DNA of 64,000 nucleotides from JAEUPI01 sp963814435 (GCA_963814435.1 CAWFCV010000035.1:276805-340804); one strand, 5' to 3'. Shown: positions 1 to 10,758, counted from the first letter of the stretch. The notes: generated by a model not told the origin, from the sequence alone. Made by a program: numbers and translations.

Positions 1-664
1 CGCGCCAAGCATCTGGTCGCCGATCTGGAAGCGCTGGTGCGGCAACTGGGCGCGCCGCTCGACGTGCTGGTGGCCCACGACTGGGGCGGTGGGGTGGCCT
101 GGAACTTCGCGGCGCTGCGGCCCGAGCTTGTGAGGCGCCTGGTGATCGTGAACTCGCCGCATCCCGGCGCGCTGCTGCGCGAACTGCGCGACAGCGCGGC
201 GCAGCAGGCGGCGAGCGCCTACATGAACGAGCTGTGCCGGCCGGACGCCGCTGCACGGTTGTCGCAGGACGACCATGCCCGGTTGTGGATCGATGCTGGG
301 CCGGATCGGGCACGCGGCATGGCTCACGCCGTCGATGCGGCAACGCTACCGCGAGATCTGGTCGTGCGGTCTCGAAGGTGCGCTGAACTATTACCGTGCT
401 TCGCCGTTGCGCCCGGCCACGCCCGGCGACGACACACTTCGCCGGCTCGAATTGCCGCCGACGGTGATGCATGTCGAGGTGCCCACCACGGTGCTGTGGG
501 GCCTGAACGATCAGGCGCTGCTGCCGGGGCTGCTTGATGGCCTGGACCAATGGGTTTCAGATCTGCGCATCGTGAGGGTGCCGGACGCGTCGCACTGGAT
601 CGTGCACGAGCGGCCGGATCTCGTGCTGGCGGAGATTCGGCGTGCACTCACGGACGGCCGATGA
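1..664 (+). CDS. alpha/beta hydrolase, 5' end outside window, one frameshift
   Basis: The C-terminal two thirds of an alpha/beta-fold hydrolase of the epoxide hydrolase/haloalkane dehalogenase type. The nucleophile elbow is not clear, but the segment AHDWGGGVAW is the typical strand-turn-helix around the nucleophilic Asp of these enzymes. Downstream, NYYRASPLRP and a final histidine in DASHWIVHERP match the cap and the catalytic His region. The two halves lie in different frames. Reading switches cleanly near base 289 if one base (a) is removed, giving LWSMLGRIGHAAWLTPSMR. The stop overlaps the stop of the convergent patatin gene by 17 bases. Substrate unknown. Confidence 0.75.
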
Positions 665-2903
665 ACAGCACGAGGCCGGTCGTGCCCTTTGGCGCATAGG
701 TGAGTCCCAGGTACATCGGGCCGAGCCCGGTGTCGGCACCGAGGTACAGGCTCATGCCGGTGCGCAGATCGGCCAGTCGCATGTCGGCACGCTGCTGCCA
801 GATGTTGCCGGCCTCGATCGTGCCGCCGAAGAAGAAGCCGCGAGTCAATGCCGGCGTCTGGTTCTGGCGCATGTACCAGCCCAAGCGCAGCAACAGCAAG
901 TCGTTGCCTTCGAGCTGGCCGGTGTAATAGCCCGACAGCTGGTGGAAGCCGCCCAGGCTGTAGCGACCGACCTCGCCGGTCCGGCCGACATTGGCAATGG
1001 CCGTGCGCACGTAGGAGTTGAAGGTGTGCGCACCCCAGGTGGCCACCCAGGTGCCCTGGGCTTCCAGCCGACTGAATGATCCGGACAGGTCGCCGGCGCG
1101 GCGTCCGGCCCAGACCTGGCCGTCGAAGCGGTAGCCGGCCAGCGGAAAATTGGCGAAGTCGAGCTGGTCGACCACCACGCGGGCGCGCACGCCGTCTTCG
1201 GTCCAGCGCGAGGTGCCGGTGGGCCCGGTGTAGGCACTGCCGAGCAGGACCGGCTGGGTGTGCACCGTCACGTGCGAGGGGCCGACGCGAAACTCGCCGA
1301 ATTCGCCCCAGGGCTGTCCGACATCGAAGCCGACCTCGAGAAACGCGCGCTTGAACTCGGCCAGCTCCTGGCCGCTGTCGCCGGCATAACGAATCAGCGG
1401 GCGGCGGCGCACACCCGCGTAGCCGGAAACGAACCAGTCGTTGGCGAGTGAAGCCGTCCAGGACAGGGGGTGGTACAGCTCGGTGTAGGCCAGCGGCTCC
1501 TCGCCGATCTGCAGGCGATTGCGCCACTCGGTGCCGTTGGCCGTCAGCCAATGCCGGTTGTGGCTGAGCTTGACGTTGAAGGCGCTGCGGCCGTTGAAAT
1601 CGGTGCTGAGGTCGATGCCGAGTCGCAGGTAGTTCGGACCCCAGGGCTTGTCCTCGAGTTCGAAGACGAGACCGTCGCCGCGTTCGGTGCGCAACAGCTG
1701 GTAGTCGGTGCGGACGTAGTCGCCGGCCGCGGCCAGTCGACGCGTGTCGCGCTCGGCACGCGCAGCGTCGAACGGCTCGCCCGCACGCGACTCCAGCATC
1801 GCCGCCAGGCGCTCGGGGTTGGTGATCGTGCTACCGGTCAGCTCGACGGACACCAGCGGTGTGGCCCGCGGCGGGTGCGCGGCATGCAGGCGCTGCCACG
1901 AGGCGTAGGCGTCCGGGCCGAGCGACAGCGGCGCCAGGCGATTGCTTGCATCGCGCGTGCCACTGAGACCCAATGAGACGATGTCCCGCGCGCGGTCGAA
2001 ATCGCTGGCCGCGAGCGCGCCGAGCTGCGGTGCGATCAGCACGTCGTGCGGCTGCAATGAGGCCAGACTTCGCTGCACGTTCTGCTCGGTCAGGATGTTG
2101 ATCATCTGCTGGGTCAATCCGAGCACCGAGTTCAGCGACTCGCGGCCTGCCAGCGGCGTGCCGATGTTCACGACGATCAGCCGGTCGACGCCGAGACGGC
2201 GGGCCACTGCGGCCGGCACGTTGTCGACCAGGCCACCGTCGCCCAGCATCAACCCGTCCACCTCGATCGGCGCGAAGACACCCGGCACGCTGATGCTGGA
2301 GCGCAGCGCCAGCGCGAGGTCGCCATGGTCGAGCACGACGGCCTGACCCGTCTCCATGTTTGTGGCCACCGCGCGAAACGGGATCGGCAAGGCGTCGAAC
2401 CGGCTGATGTCGCGCACCGGCAATGTCAGGCGGCGCAGCAGCGACTCGAGGCCGCGGCTTGACACTGCGCTTTGGGGCGCACGCAGCGTCCCGTCGCGAA
2501 GGCCGAGTTCGATGGCGGTGGAGACCTCGAAATCCTCCTCCTTCCGGCGTTGCGACAGTTGCTGCCGCTCGACGCGGCTGGAGAAGACCTGGTCCCATCG
2601 GATCGCAATCAGTTCGCGCTCCAGGTCATCGGCTCGCATGCCGCTGGCATAGAGGCCGCCGACGATGGCGCCCATCGACGTGCCGGCGATGGCATCGATC
2701 GGGATGCGCAATTCTTCCAGCACCTTGAGCACACCGATATGGGCGAGGCCTCTGGCGCCGCCGCCCGATAGAACCAGGCCGATGCGCGGACGCGCGGCCG
2801 GTTGAACTGGGACGGCAGCGTCCGCCCCCGCTGGGCCACCTGCGGCACGCGCCAGGCCAGCGACGAGGCTCAGAACCAACAACAGGCGCAGGGCGACGGC
2901 CAT
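648..2903 (-). CDS. patatin-like phospholipase with C-terminal outer-membrane barrel (type Vd autotransporter-like)
   Basis: 751 residues. A signal peptide (about residues 1-20) is followed by a patatin lipase domain with the oxyanion loop GGGARG (47-52), the nucleophile elbow GTSMG (Ser76) and the catalytic Asp in DGG (222-224). After about residue 350 comes a POTRA-like segment (VSVELTGSTITNPERL), then some 350 residues of alternating aromatic and polar strands ending in YAPKGTTGLVLFIGRP, as expected for a 16-stranded barrel. This order is that of PlpD-like type Vd proteins, in which the barrel carries the lipase across the outer membrane. ATG start. Release of the lipase domain cannot be judged from sequence. 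Confidence 0.88.
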   Translation of the reverse strand: MAVALRLLLVLSLVAGLARAAGGPAGADAAVPVQPAARPRIGLVLSGGGARGLAHIGVLKVLEELRIPIDAIAGTSMGAIVGGLYASGMRADDLERELIAIRWDQVFSSRVERQQLSQRRKEEDFEVSTAIELGLRDGTLRAPQSAVSSRGLESLLRRLTLPVRDISRFDALPIPFRAVATNMETGQAVVLDHGDLALALRSSISVPGVFAPIEVDGLMLGDGGLVDNVPAAVARRLGVDRLIVVNIGTPLAGRESLNSVLGLTQQMINILTEQNVQRSLASLQPHDVLIAPQLGALAASDFDRARDIVSLGLSGTRDASNRLAPLSLGPDAYASWQRLHAAHPPRATPLVSVELTGSTITNPERLAAMLESRAGEPFDAARAERDTRRLAAAGDYVRTDYQLLRTERGDGLVFELEDKPWGPNYLRLGIDLSTDFNGRSAFNVKLSHNRHWLTANGTEWRNRLQIGEEPLAYTELYHPLSWTASLANDWFVSGYAGVRRRPLIRYAGDSGQELAEFKRAFLEVGFDVGQPWGEFGEFRVGPSHVTVHTQPVLLGSAYTGPTGTSRWTEDGVRARVVVDQLDFANFPLAGYRFDGQVWAGRRAGDLSGSFSRLEAQGTWVATWGAHTFNSYVRTAIANVGRTGEVGRYSLGGFHQLSGYYTGQLEGNDLLLLRLGWYMRQNQTPALTRGFFFGGTIEAGNIWQQRADMRLADLRTGMSLYLGADTGLGPMYLGLTYAPKGTTGLVLFIGRP

Positions 2904-2933
2904 CCACCCATTGTCGGCGCCACGGGCGCCCGG

Positions 2934-4604
2934 TTATCCGAACGACGCGGGCCCGGATTCCCGGGTCACCTTGCCCGCGCGGTTGCGCGAATCGCGCATC
3001 AGCGATCGCGGCTGCAGCTCGCGTGCCAGGCCTTCGACGGCCAATCGCTGGATCGACTGGCGTCGTACGGCCCAGTGGCGTGCCTCGGTGGCATCGAGCA
3101 TCAGCAGCGGTCCCAGGCCAGGCGCGCGCCACAGCACCAGTGCGCGTCGCCATTGCCCGCGCAGGAACAGCGACAGCCAGGTGCCCGGCTTCCAGAGTTC
3201 GGGCGCTGAGGGTTGGGTCGGCCTGACGTCGCTGTCGCGGCGCATCAGCGGCGCGGCGTGGTCGTCGTTGCTCGCGGCATCGAGTTCCTGTGGCAGCGAG
3301 GGGCCGAAGCCGGTTGCGGCGTGGCGCGTGATGTTCGTGAGTTCGCGGATGTCCTCGGCTGCCGCGGCCACGGCCCGGGCAAAGCGCTGGCGTTCATGCA
3401 CGGCGACCCGCGCCATGGCCGACTGGAAATGCCTGGTTTCCAGAGCCGGGTTGGCCGCGATCTGGTCGACCAGTGTCTGCGCGAAAGCCAGGTTCGCTTG
3501 CGGGTCGCCCACTGCGCGGGTTTGCATCATGAACGCCAGTTGATCGACAAAGCGCCACATCGGGTGCTCCGCATCATCCATCGCGGCGGGTTCGACCAAG
3601 GCCTGGCGCATGGCACCGGGAAAGTAGCGGGACAGCAGCGGCAGGCAGTCCCTGGGCAGCCGCCGATCGGACATGATCGCGTCGAAGATCTGGGACAGAC
3701 GCTCCACCGCGGTCTGGTTGGTGGGGTGCGATTCGGGGTCCTTGAGCGGTGCGGGCTGCGATGGCGGACGTCCGCCCATCGCGTCGCCACCGACATAGCG
3801 TGGCGAGCCTGCAAGCCCCTGCTCGACCTGAATCAGCAAGTACTCCACGGACCCCGGTACGACGTTCCGACGACTGGGGATCCACACCGATTGACCAGAA
3901 TCCGGCGCGAAGCCGGAGTTGGGGTTTGCATGACTCGACCGCTCCAGTTCTCGGCGGGCTCGCATGGCGTCGGTCAGTTCAATGGTCTCGCCCTCGTTCA
4001 CGATCGTGCGATGCGTGGCGGGCTGCACACCGAGGGCCTGCAAGCGGGTGCAGGCCGACATGTAGGTGTCACGAACGGCTCGAATCAACGGGTCGGCGGT
4101 GGCGCGCAGCAGCGCGGTCTGCATGGCGCCGGAGATCGGCACCGCGCGCGCGCCCACCATCAGCGCGCGCACCCAGACTTCGGGCCGCAGCGGATTCGTG
4201 TCGCGCGAGGCATTGATGTCGCCCACCAGCGCGGAGGTGAACGTGCGCAGTTCGCGCACCTCGTTCTCCAGTGCCGAGTTGGCACGATCGACGACCCGCG
4301 CGATCTCGATGTCGGTGGTGACCTCGTCGTCCTCGACCAGCGCCAGTTCCAGGCGCCCGGTCTTCTGCGGCATGGCAGCAGCCGCCGAGCGCGATACTTG
4401 GTCCCGCAGCGAGCCGGCTGCACGGCGGACAAATTCGTTGCGGTGCAACAGCAGCACGCGCGGCGCATCCAGGTCACTGGCCAACCGGGACGGAAGTTGG
4501 TGGCGCCAGCTGTCGAGCACGGCGTCCACCATGGCCTCGAACAACGGCTCGGCCTGCCGCAATTCGTTTTGGATGAACTCGTGGAGAGAGGGTCTTGTGC
4601 TCAT
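2934..4604 (-). CDS. DUF1631 family protein
   Basis: About 556 residues from the ATG at 4604 (MSTRPSLHEFIQNELRQAEP). An upstream in-frame ATG at 4694 would run the gene through the groEL terminator hairpin, so the inner start is preferred. The protein is soluble, alpha-helical and charged, with no signal peptide or membrane segment. The N-terminal segment with DSWRHQLPSRLASDL and the C-terminal stretch GTWLSLFLRGQWRRALVLWR resemble the DUF1631 family common in beta- and gammaproteobacteria, whose function is unknown. It ends 31 bases before the patatin start and may be co-transcribed with it. Confidence 0.75.
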   Translation of the reverse strand: MSTRPSLHEFIQNELRQAEPLFEAMVDAVLDSWRHQLPSRLASDLDAPRVLLLHRNEFVRRAAGSLRDQVSRSAAAAMPQKTGRLELALVEDDEVTTDIEIARVVDRANSALENEVRELRTFTSALVGDINASRDTNPLRPEVWVRALMVGARAVPISGAMQTALLRATADPLIRAVRDTYMSACTRLQALGVQPATHRTIVNEGETIELTDAMRARRELERSSHANPNSGFAPDSGQSVWIPSRRNVVPGSVEYLLIQVEQGLAGSPRYVGGDAMGGRPPSQPAPLKDPESHPTNQTAVERLSQIFDAIMSDRRLPRDCLPLLSRYFPGAMRQALVEPAAMDDAEHPMWRFVDQLAFMMQTRAVGDPQANLAFAQTLVDQIAANPALETRHFQSAMARVAVHERQRFARAVAAAAEDIRELTNITRHAATGFGPSLPQELDAASNDDHAAPLMRRDSDVRPTQPSAPELWKPGTWLSLFLRGQWRRALVLWRAPGLGPLLMLDATEARHWAVRRQSIQRLAVEGLARELQPRSLMRDSRNRAGKVTRESGPASFG

Positions 4605-4656
4605 TGCTCGCCGAACCGGAGCAGCGAGATTATGGGTCCACTGGGCACAAAAGAAG

Positions 4657-4686
4657 AGGCCCGCCAGCGTTGTCGCTGGCGGGCCT
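4657..4686 (-). terminator. rho-independent terminator of groESL
   Basis: Perfect 13-bp inverted repeat (4657-4669 with 4674-4686) around a 4-base loop. Read on the minus strand it is followed by TCTTCTTTTG. It lies about 30 bases past the groEL stop, just before the DUF1631 start. Confidence 0.88.
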
Positions 4687-4717
4687 GCGTGCACGCGTTA
4701 ACGCGGGACGCGAGGGA

Positions 4718-6367
<1,650 letters not shown>

Positions 6368-6482
6368 GTTCAATTCTCCGAGTTCAATGGATCGTGTTCG
6401 CCTTGCGCCCCTGCCGCGTACGGTCGCCGCCGTTTTAGGAACCGATGGCGATGGCCGGTGGCCGCGGGGGCGCGAACGGGGA

Positions 6483-6776
6483 TTACTTCTTCTCGACCAC
6501 CGCGAAGAGGTCTTCTTCGCGCATGACGAGCAGCTCGTCGCCATCGACCTTGACGGTCTGGCCGCTGTACTTTCCGAACAGCACGCGATCGCCGACCTTC
6601 ACGTTGAGGGCAATGAAATCACCCTTGTCGTTGCGTTTGCCGGGTCCGACGGCCGTCACCTCGCCCTGATCGGGCTTTTCGGCGGCATTGTCGGGAATCA
6701 CGATGCCCGAGGCAGTCTTGGTTTCGTTTTCAAGACGTTTGACGATCACACGATCGTGCAACGGACGAAGTTTCAT
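6483..6776 (-). CDS. groES: co-chaperonin GroES (Hsp10)
   Basis: 97 residues starting MKLRPLHDRVIVKRL. The mobile loop (about 17-33, ENETKTASGIVIPDNAAEK) and roof region are recognisable. It caps the GroEL ring. First gene of the operon, with a leader of about 125 bases holding a CIRCE operator. A GGAG-type ribosome site precedes the ATG. Confidence 0.98.
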   Translation of the reverse strand: MKLRPLHDRVIVKRLENETKTASGIVIPDNAAEKPDQGEVTAVGPGKRNDKGDFIALNVKVGDRVLFGKYSGQTVKVDGDELLVMREEDLFAVVEKK

Positions 6777-6873
6777 TCTATCTCCTTCGATGGTTTGCGA
6801 TAGGAACCATGAGCGTCGCAGTGCAAGTGAGCGCTTATTCCATGGTTGCTCGGCAGATCGCCGAGCTGGCTCG

Positions 6874-6900
6874 TTAGCACTCGACCATGGTGAGTGCTAG
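6874..6900 (-). promoter_or_regulatory. CIRCE operator (HrcA binding site) of groESL
   Basis: TTAGCACTC-N9-GAGTGCTAG: the inverted repeat matches the CIRCE consensus in 17 of 18 arm positions (the last A is G). It lies directly downstream of the predicted -10 box, so HrcA bound here would block transcription, and heat stress would relieve it. Confidence 0.95.
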
Positions 6901-6908
6901 CAGAACGC

Positions 6909-6936
6909 ATTATAGGTACTGGCGCCGCGACTTCAA
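6909..6936 (-). promoter_or_regulatory. groESL promoter
   Basis: On the minus strand, TTGAAG, 16 bases, then a perfect TATAAT (6909-6914). The -35 is preceded by C, giving CTTGAA, which also fits a sigma-32 -35 element, though the matching CCCCAT-type -10 is poor. Transcription would start near 6901, at the edge of the CIRCE operator. Confidence 0.8.
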
Positions 6937-6967
6937 GCCCTTGCCGCACGCCAACGATCGGAGCGTA

Positions 6968-7031
6968 TTTCAGCGATCGCGGACGGCTGTTTCAGTCGGA
7001 TCGCGGACGGCGTTTCAGGCTGATCACGGAC
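6968..7031 (+). repeat. left terminal repeat array of the IS21 element (3 copies)
   Basis: Three copies of TTTCAGnnnGATCnCGGAC starting at 6968, 6990 and 7013 (22- and 23-bp steps), inverted relative to the right-end array. In IS21-type elements such multiple terminal repeats are the sites bound by IstA. Confidence 0.8.
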
Positions 7032-7076
7032 GAGCGCCGGGGGGCGCGCAAGCGAGGTGGTCAATGTAGCTCAATC

Positions 7077-7094
7077 GTCCGCGATCAGCCTGAA
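7077..7094 (+). repeat. extra internal copy of the IS terminal repeat
   Basis: GTCCGCGATCAGCCTGAA, in the same orientation as the right-end copies but placed inside the left end, about 45 bp from the left array. Its context (caatcGTCCGCG) resembles the innermost copy of the right end at 9612. It could be a remnant of a rearranged or second element. Confidence 0.7.
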
Positions 7095-7227
7095 GCGCTG
7101 TGTCGCGAAGCGGTTGGTGGATGTGTTCGAGGCAGACATATCCACGGCGGCGGGCGTCGCTTGCGACGAACGCACGACGCGGTGGGTATGTCGTGTTCGG
7201 CGCCGAGGTGGTGGCGATGCTCGACGG

Positions 7228-7965
7228 TCATTTGTCTTCCTTGTGGTCGCGCAGCGATTTGCCCTTGAGCTCGATCTTGTGGCTGCTGTGCACGATGCGG
7301 TCGAGGATCGCATCAGCGAGCGTGGGGTCGTCGAGGTAGGTGTGCCAGGCCTTCACCGGCAGCTGGCTCGTGATCAGCGTGGAGCGCGTGCCGACGCGGT
7401 CGTCGAGCAGCTCGAGCAGGTCGTTGCGCTCGGCAGCACCCATCGGAGAGATTGCAAAATCGTCAATCACGAGCAAATCCAGCTTGGCCAGCTGCGCCAG
7501 GCGCCGCGCGAAGCTGCCGTCACCGTGGGCGACCTGCAGTTCGTCGAACAGCCGCGCGGCACGCGTGTACAGCACCGAGAAGCCTGACCTTGCCGCCTGA
7601 TGCGCCAGGGCGCACGATAACCAAGTCTTCCCGCAGCCGGTGGCCCCGCAGATCAGCAAATTCTGCGCGTTGCGTAGCCAGTCGCCGCCGGCCAGCGCGG
7701 CCACCAGCGAGCGGTCCAGCGAGCGGCTGGCGCGCCAGTTGATGTCCTCGATGCAGGCGGCGCTGACCTTGAGCTTGGCGGCCTTGAGAAGGCGCTGCAC
7801 GCGCCGGTTGTCGCGCCAGGCGATCTCGCGCTGCACCAGCAGCGTGAAGCGCTCATCGAACCCGAGTGCGGTGGCGGCGGTGCTGGTGGCTTGCTCCTCG
7901 ATGGCGTGCACCATGCCGTCCAGACGCAGGCTGCGCAGTTGGGTGAGGGTGTGTTCGTTCAACAT
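7228..7965 (-). CDS. istB: IS21-family transposition helper ATPase IstB
   Basis: 245 residues. Walker A GATGCGKT at 107-114 and Walker B LLVIDDF near 165 place it in the DnaA/DnaC-like AAA+ group. IstB assembles on target DNA and stimulates the IstA transposase. The frame is intact. It starts 37 bases after the istA stop, the usual istA-istB order. The end (SHKIELKGKSLR) is the normal IstB C-terminus. Confidence 0.95.
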   Translation of the reverse strand: MLNEHTLTQLRSLRLDGMVHAIEEQATSTAATALGFDERFTLLVQREIAWRDNRRVQRLLKAAKLKVSAACIEDINWRASRSLDRSLVAALAGGDWLRNAQNLLICGATGCGKTWLSCALAHQAARSGFSVLYTRAARLFDELQVAHGDGSFARRLAQLAKLDLLVIDDFAISPMGAAERNDLLELLDDRVGTRSTLITSQLPVKAWHTYLDDPTLADAILDRIVHSSHKIELKGKSLRDHKEDK

Positions 7966-8001
7966 CGGCGGGTCTCCTTGCAGTGGTGGTGGTGGGAGGG
8001 G

Positions 8002-9543
8002 TCAGTGGTAGTAGTCGGGGCCGCGCACGTTCTCGTGCTCCGGCAGCGCGGTGGTCGTGGCGGGCAGCAGGTTGTGCTGGCGATCTAACCCACTCTTGAG
8101 GATCGAGTTCACGCTGCGGAAGTTGGGTGAACGGATCGCCAGCGCCCGTGTGCAGGCCGCCTCGAGTCGGGCCGGGGTGTACTGGCGTGCCAGGCGCTTC
8201 AGACCCAGGCAGGCGCGGTAGCCTTGCTCGGGGTGCGGGCGGTGCTCGAGCTGCCAGGCGACCACCGCGGCGGTGCTCACGCCGATGCGACGACCCCAGT
8301 CGATGAGCTTGCCGGGCGTCCACTCCAGGTGCGCCCGGTGCGACGCCGGCATGTGCTCGGCAATGGTCGTGTGACCACCGCGCTTGTGGCTCAAGGCGTG
8401 GCAGGCCACGCGCTGGTTGGTCGCGAAGGCCTGCACCAGGGTGTCGCTGACGCGCAGCTCGACCGTGGTGCCCACGAGCCTGTGCGGCACGCTGTAGTAG
8501 TGGGCATCGAACTCGACGTGGTAGTCGATGTTGACCTTGGCGGACTTCCAGCGGCTGATCTCGTAGCGCGTGGGCGGCAGCGGCTTGAGGGCCGGGGAGA
8601 TCGAATTGCCGCGAAGGCGCTCGCCCTGCAGCCGGGCAGCTTCTTGAAGGGGCGCTGGTTCAGCTCGACGAGTAGCTCGGCAATGGCGCGGTTGAGTTCA
8701 GCCAGGCTGAAGAAGCGGCGGTTGCGCAGCCGGGCCAGAATCCATCGCTGGACCAGGAGCACCGAAGCTTCGACTTTGGGTTTATCACGAGGGCGACCTG
8801 GACGCGCGGCCAACAGGGCACACCCGTAATGCTCGGCGAATTCCTCATAGGCCCGGTTGGGCTCGGGGTCGTAGCTGTCGGGGTACTTGATCAACGAGCG
8901 GGTCTGGTCGGGCACGATCAAGCGTGGCGTGCCACCGAAGAACTCGAGGGCACGCACCTGGGCGCCGATCCAGTCGGCGGTGGTCTGCCGCGCGGTGGCG
9001 CAGGCGTAGGTGTAGTTCGACGCTCCGAGCGTGGCCACGAAGATCTGCGCCGGGGTGATCTCGCCGGTGGCCGCGTCGATGACGGGCACGGTGTCGCCGG
9101 AGTAGTCGACGAACAGCTTCTCGCCGGCGAGGTGGACCTGGCGCATCGAGCGCTTCAGGCTCTGCGCGAACGCGCGGTACTTGATGCAAAAGCTCGTGTA
9201 CTTGTAGGCCAGACGCGTTGTCGCGGGCGTACTCCTCCCACAGCAGCTGCAGCGTGACGCCGGCGCGCTTGAGCTCCTGGTGCACGAGCGCGAAGTCGGG
9301 GGCGAGCTGGTGGCTCGATCGTGGCACCGGCGGGCGGAACAGCCGGGCCTCGAGTTCGACGTCCGTGAGCGTCTGGGCAAGCTCCCAGTTCACCTCGGCC
9401 GCACGGGCCAGCGACACGTACTTGCCCGCCGAACTCTTGGAGATCTTCAGCGCGCGGCCAATCTCGTCGTAGCTCAGTCCAGCCTGCAGGTGCAGGCGCA
9501 ATGCCTCTTTGATTCGGCGCATGGTGACTCTGTTCGTGGGCAT
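8002..9543 (-). CDS. istA: IS21-family transposase IstA, two frameshifts
   Basis: About 514 residues when reconstructed. The N-terminus (MPTNRVTMRRIKEALRLH) has a helix-turn-helix of the type that reads the terminal repeats. The central DDE integrase core begins around FVDYSGDTVPVID and continues through APRPGRPRDKPKVE-like sequence with the downstream catalytic Glu. The C-terminal segment has VPHRLVGTTVELRVSD. Reading switches frame near 9210 (one extra base) and near 8620 (one base lost or two gained). As it stands no full-length transposase would be made. Confidence 0.88.
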
Positions 9544-9611
9544 CGGCTCTTCCGCAAGAAAACGGTGAGCCTAGGCCCGGTTCAAGAAATCACTTGCGCG
9601 TCCCCCCAATC

Positions 9612-9721
9612 GTCCGCGATCAGACTGAAACAGCGTCCGCGATCAGGCTGAAACGCCGTCCGCGATCACGCTGAAATGCCGTCCGCGATCAGCCTGAAAT
9701 GCCGTCCGCGATGGCCTGAAA
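9612..9721 (+). repeat. right terminal repeat array of the IS21 element (5 copies)
   Basis: Five copies of GTCCGCGATCAGnCTGAAA starting at 9612, 9635, 9658, 9681 and 9704, an exact 23-bp period. The outermost is one base shorter (GATGGCCTGAAA). They are inverted relative to the copies at 6968-7031. The remaining bases to 9795 hold no recognisable feature. Confidence 0.85.
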
Positions 9722-9795
9722 TGCCGCAGGCGAGCAACACCGTCGGGCTATGACGCCGACGCGGTGGCGCGCCAGGCCCGTCTGCCCGACACCCG

Positions 9796-9990
9796 TCACT
9801 CGTCGACTCGGCTCGGGTCCTCGTCCTCAATGCTCGGCGCGGTCGGGATTCGGAACTTCTCGCTCGCCCACGCGCCCAGATCGTGGTTGCGGCAGCGTTC
9901 GCTGCAGAACGGGCGCCAGGGATTGGCGACCGAGTAGACGATTCGGCGTAGGCATGCCGGGCATAAAACGGTCAGCGCATCCTTGTCCAT
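9796..9990 (-). CDS. yacG: DNA gyrase inhibitor YacG (zinc-binding)
   Basis: 64 residues with the paired zinc ligands CPAC (10-13) and CSERC (about 29-33), and the family signature RPFCSERCRNHDLGAWASE. YacG binds GyrB and blocks DNA binding by gyrase. It is the last gene of the pilB-pilC-pilD-coaE-zapD-yacG cluster, 12 bases after zapD. Confidence 0.95.
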   Translation of the reverse strand: MDKDALTVLCPACLRRIVYSVANPWRPFCSERCRNHDLGAWASEKFRIPTAPSIEDEDPSRVDE

Positions 9991-10002
9991 CCGACACCCG
10001 AA

Positions 10003-10758
10003 TCAGGCGCAAAGGGTGAGGTCGAGCGTGGCATCCTCGGCGGCCGCTCTGAGCCGGCCATCTGTTTCGGCACGCATCAGGCGGATCGACACCATCAGCC
10101 TGTGGCCGCTGATTTCGGGCACCAAACCCAACTCAGGGTCGATGCGAACGCGGAGCAATTGGTAAGTCTTTCCGGGCGCCAGACCCTGTTGAAACTGCCC
10201 ACCCACGGCGACGACCTTCTGTCGCACGCCTGAATCGCGAAGCAACTGCAGCAGAACATGCAGCGCCTGAGCCAACGGCATCATCGTCGCCACCCATTGG
10301 GTCAGGTCGGCCCGTCGGGCTGCAGGCTCTCGATGTTGCCAAGCGTAGTAGGCCGGCAAATCGAACTCGCAGGTGCCGCCGGGGATGCTGATGCGGCTGC
10401 GGATGCTCATCAACCACTCGTTGCTCGTCAACGCCTGCCCCGCCTTGCCGGGAAGCTGATTCAAGGCCTCGTGGGCTCGCTCGACGCGATCGATTAAGGA
10501 GTCCAGCGTCTGCTGCTCGACCTGCGCGTTGCCACGGTAAGCGAGCAGTTGCTGCTTGTGCCGCTCCAACTCCTTGAGCAGATCCGATTTGAGGTCCGCA
10601 CGTGCGGCCACATCCATGATCTCGAACAGCGTGACCATCGCGAAATGATGGTCGACCGCCGCGTCACGCGGCAGCAGCTGGCCAATCCGGTCAAATAGCT
10701 GCTCCAGGCGAAGCATCGTTCGAATGCTCTCCTGGAACGGGTATTCGTAAAGGATCAA
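10003..10758 (-). CDS. zapD: cell division protein ZapD (DUF1342)
   Basis: About 251 residues. The family begins ILYEYPFQESIRTMLRLE. A TTG at 10758 gives exactly this start and has GGAGGGGG seven bases upstream. A GTG at 10779 would add seven glycine-rich residues and lacks a site, so TTG is preferred. ZapD cross-links FtsZ filaments in the division ring. The helical N-terminal half and the C-terminal beta domain (FDLPAYYAWQH) are complete. Co-directional with coaE upstream and yacG downstream. Confidence 0.93.
   Translation of the reverse strand: MILYEYPFQESIRTMLRLEQLFDRIGQLLPRDAAVDHHFAMVTLFEIMDVAARADLKSDLLKELERHKQQLLAYRGNAQVEQQTLDSLIDRVERAHEALNQLPGKAGQALTSNEWLMSIRSRISIPGGTCEFDLPAYYAWQHREPAARRADLTQWVATMMPLAQALHVLLQLLRDSGVRQKVVAVGGQFQQGLAPGKTYQLLRVRIDPELGLVPEISGHRLMVSIRLMRAETDGRLRAAAEDATLDLTLCA

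Larger units (their letters stand above)
6968..9721 (-). mobile_element. IS21-family insertion sequence
   Basis: About 2.75 kb. It carries istA and istB on the minus strand, bounded by inverted arrays of a repeat close to GTCCGCGATCAGGCTGAAA. The istA-side end has five copies with a 23-bp period and the istB-side end three copies in opposite orientation. No clear target-site duplication could be read, so the outer ends are placed at the outermost repeat. The left end sits about 30 bp upstream of the groES -35 box. Bases 7030-7227 inside the left end hold no gene apart from one extra repeat copy. Confidence 0.85.

Noticed and set aside
8620..9210. Programmed frameshifting in istA
   Set aside because: No slippery heptamer is seen at either break, IS21 transposases are normally single-frame, and similar breaks occur in unrelated housekeeping genes.
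9612..9721. Regular 23-bp-period repeats resembling a small CRISPR array
   Set aside because: Repeat units make up almost the whole period, leaving 3-5 bases between them, no cas genes are near, and inverted copies at 6968-7031 mark them as IS terminal repeats.
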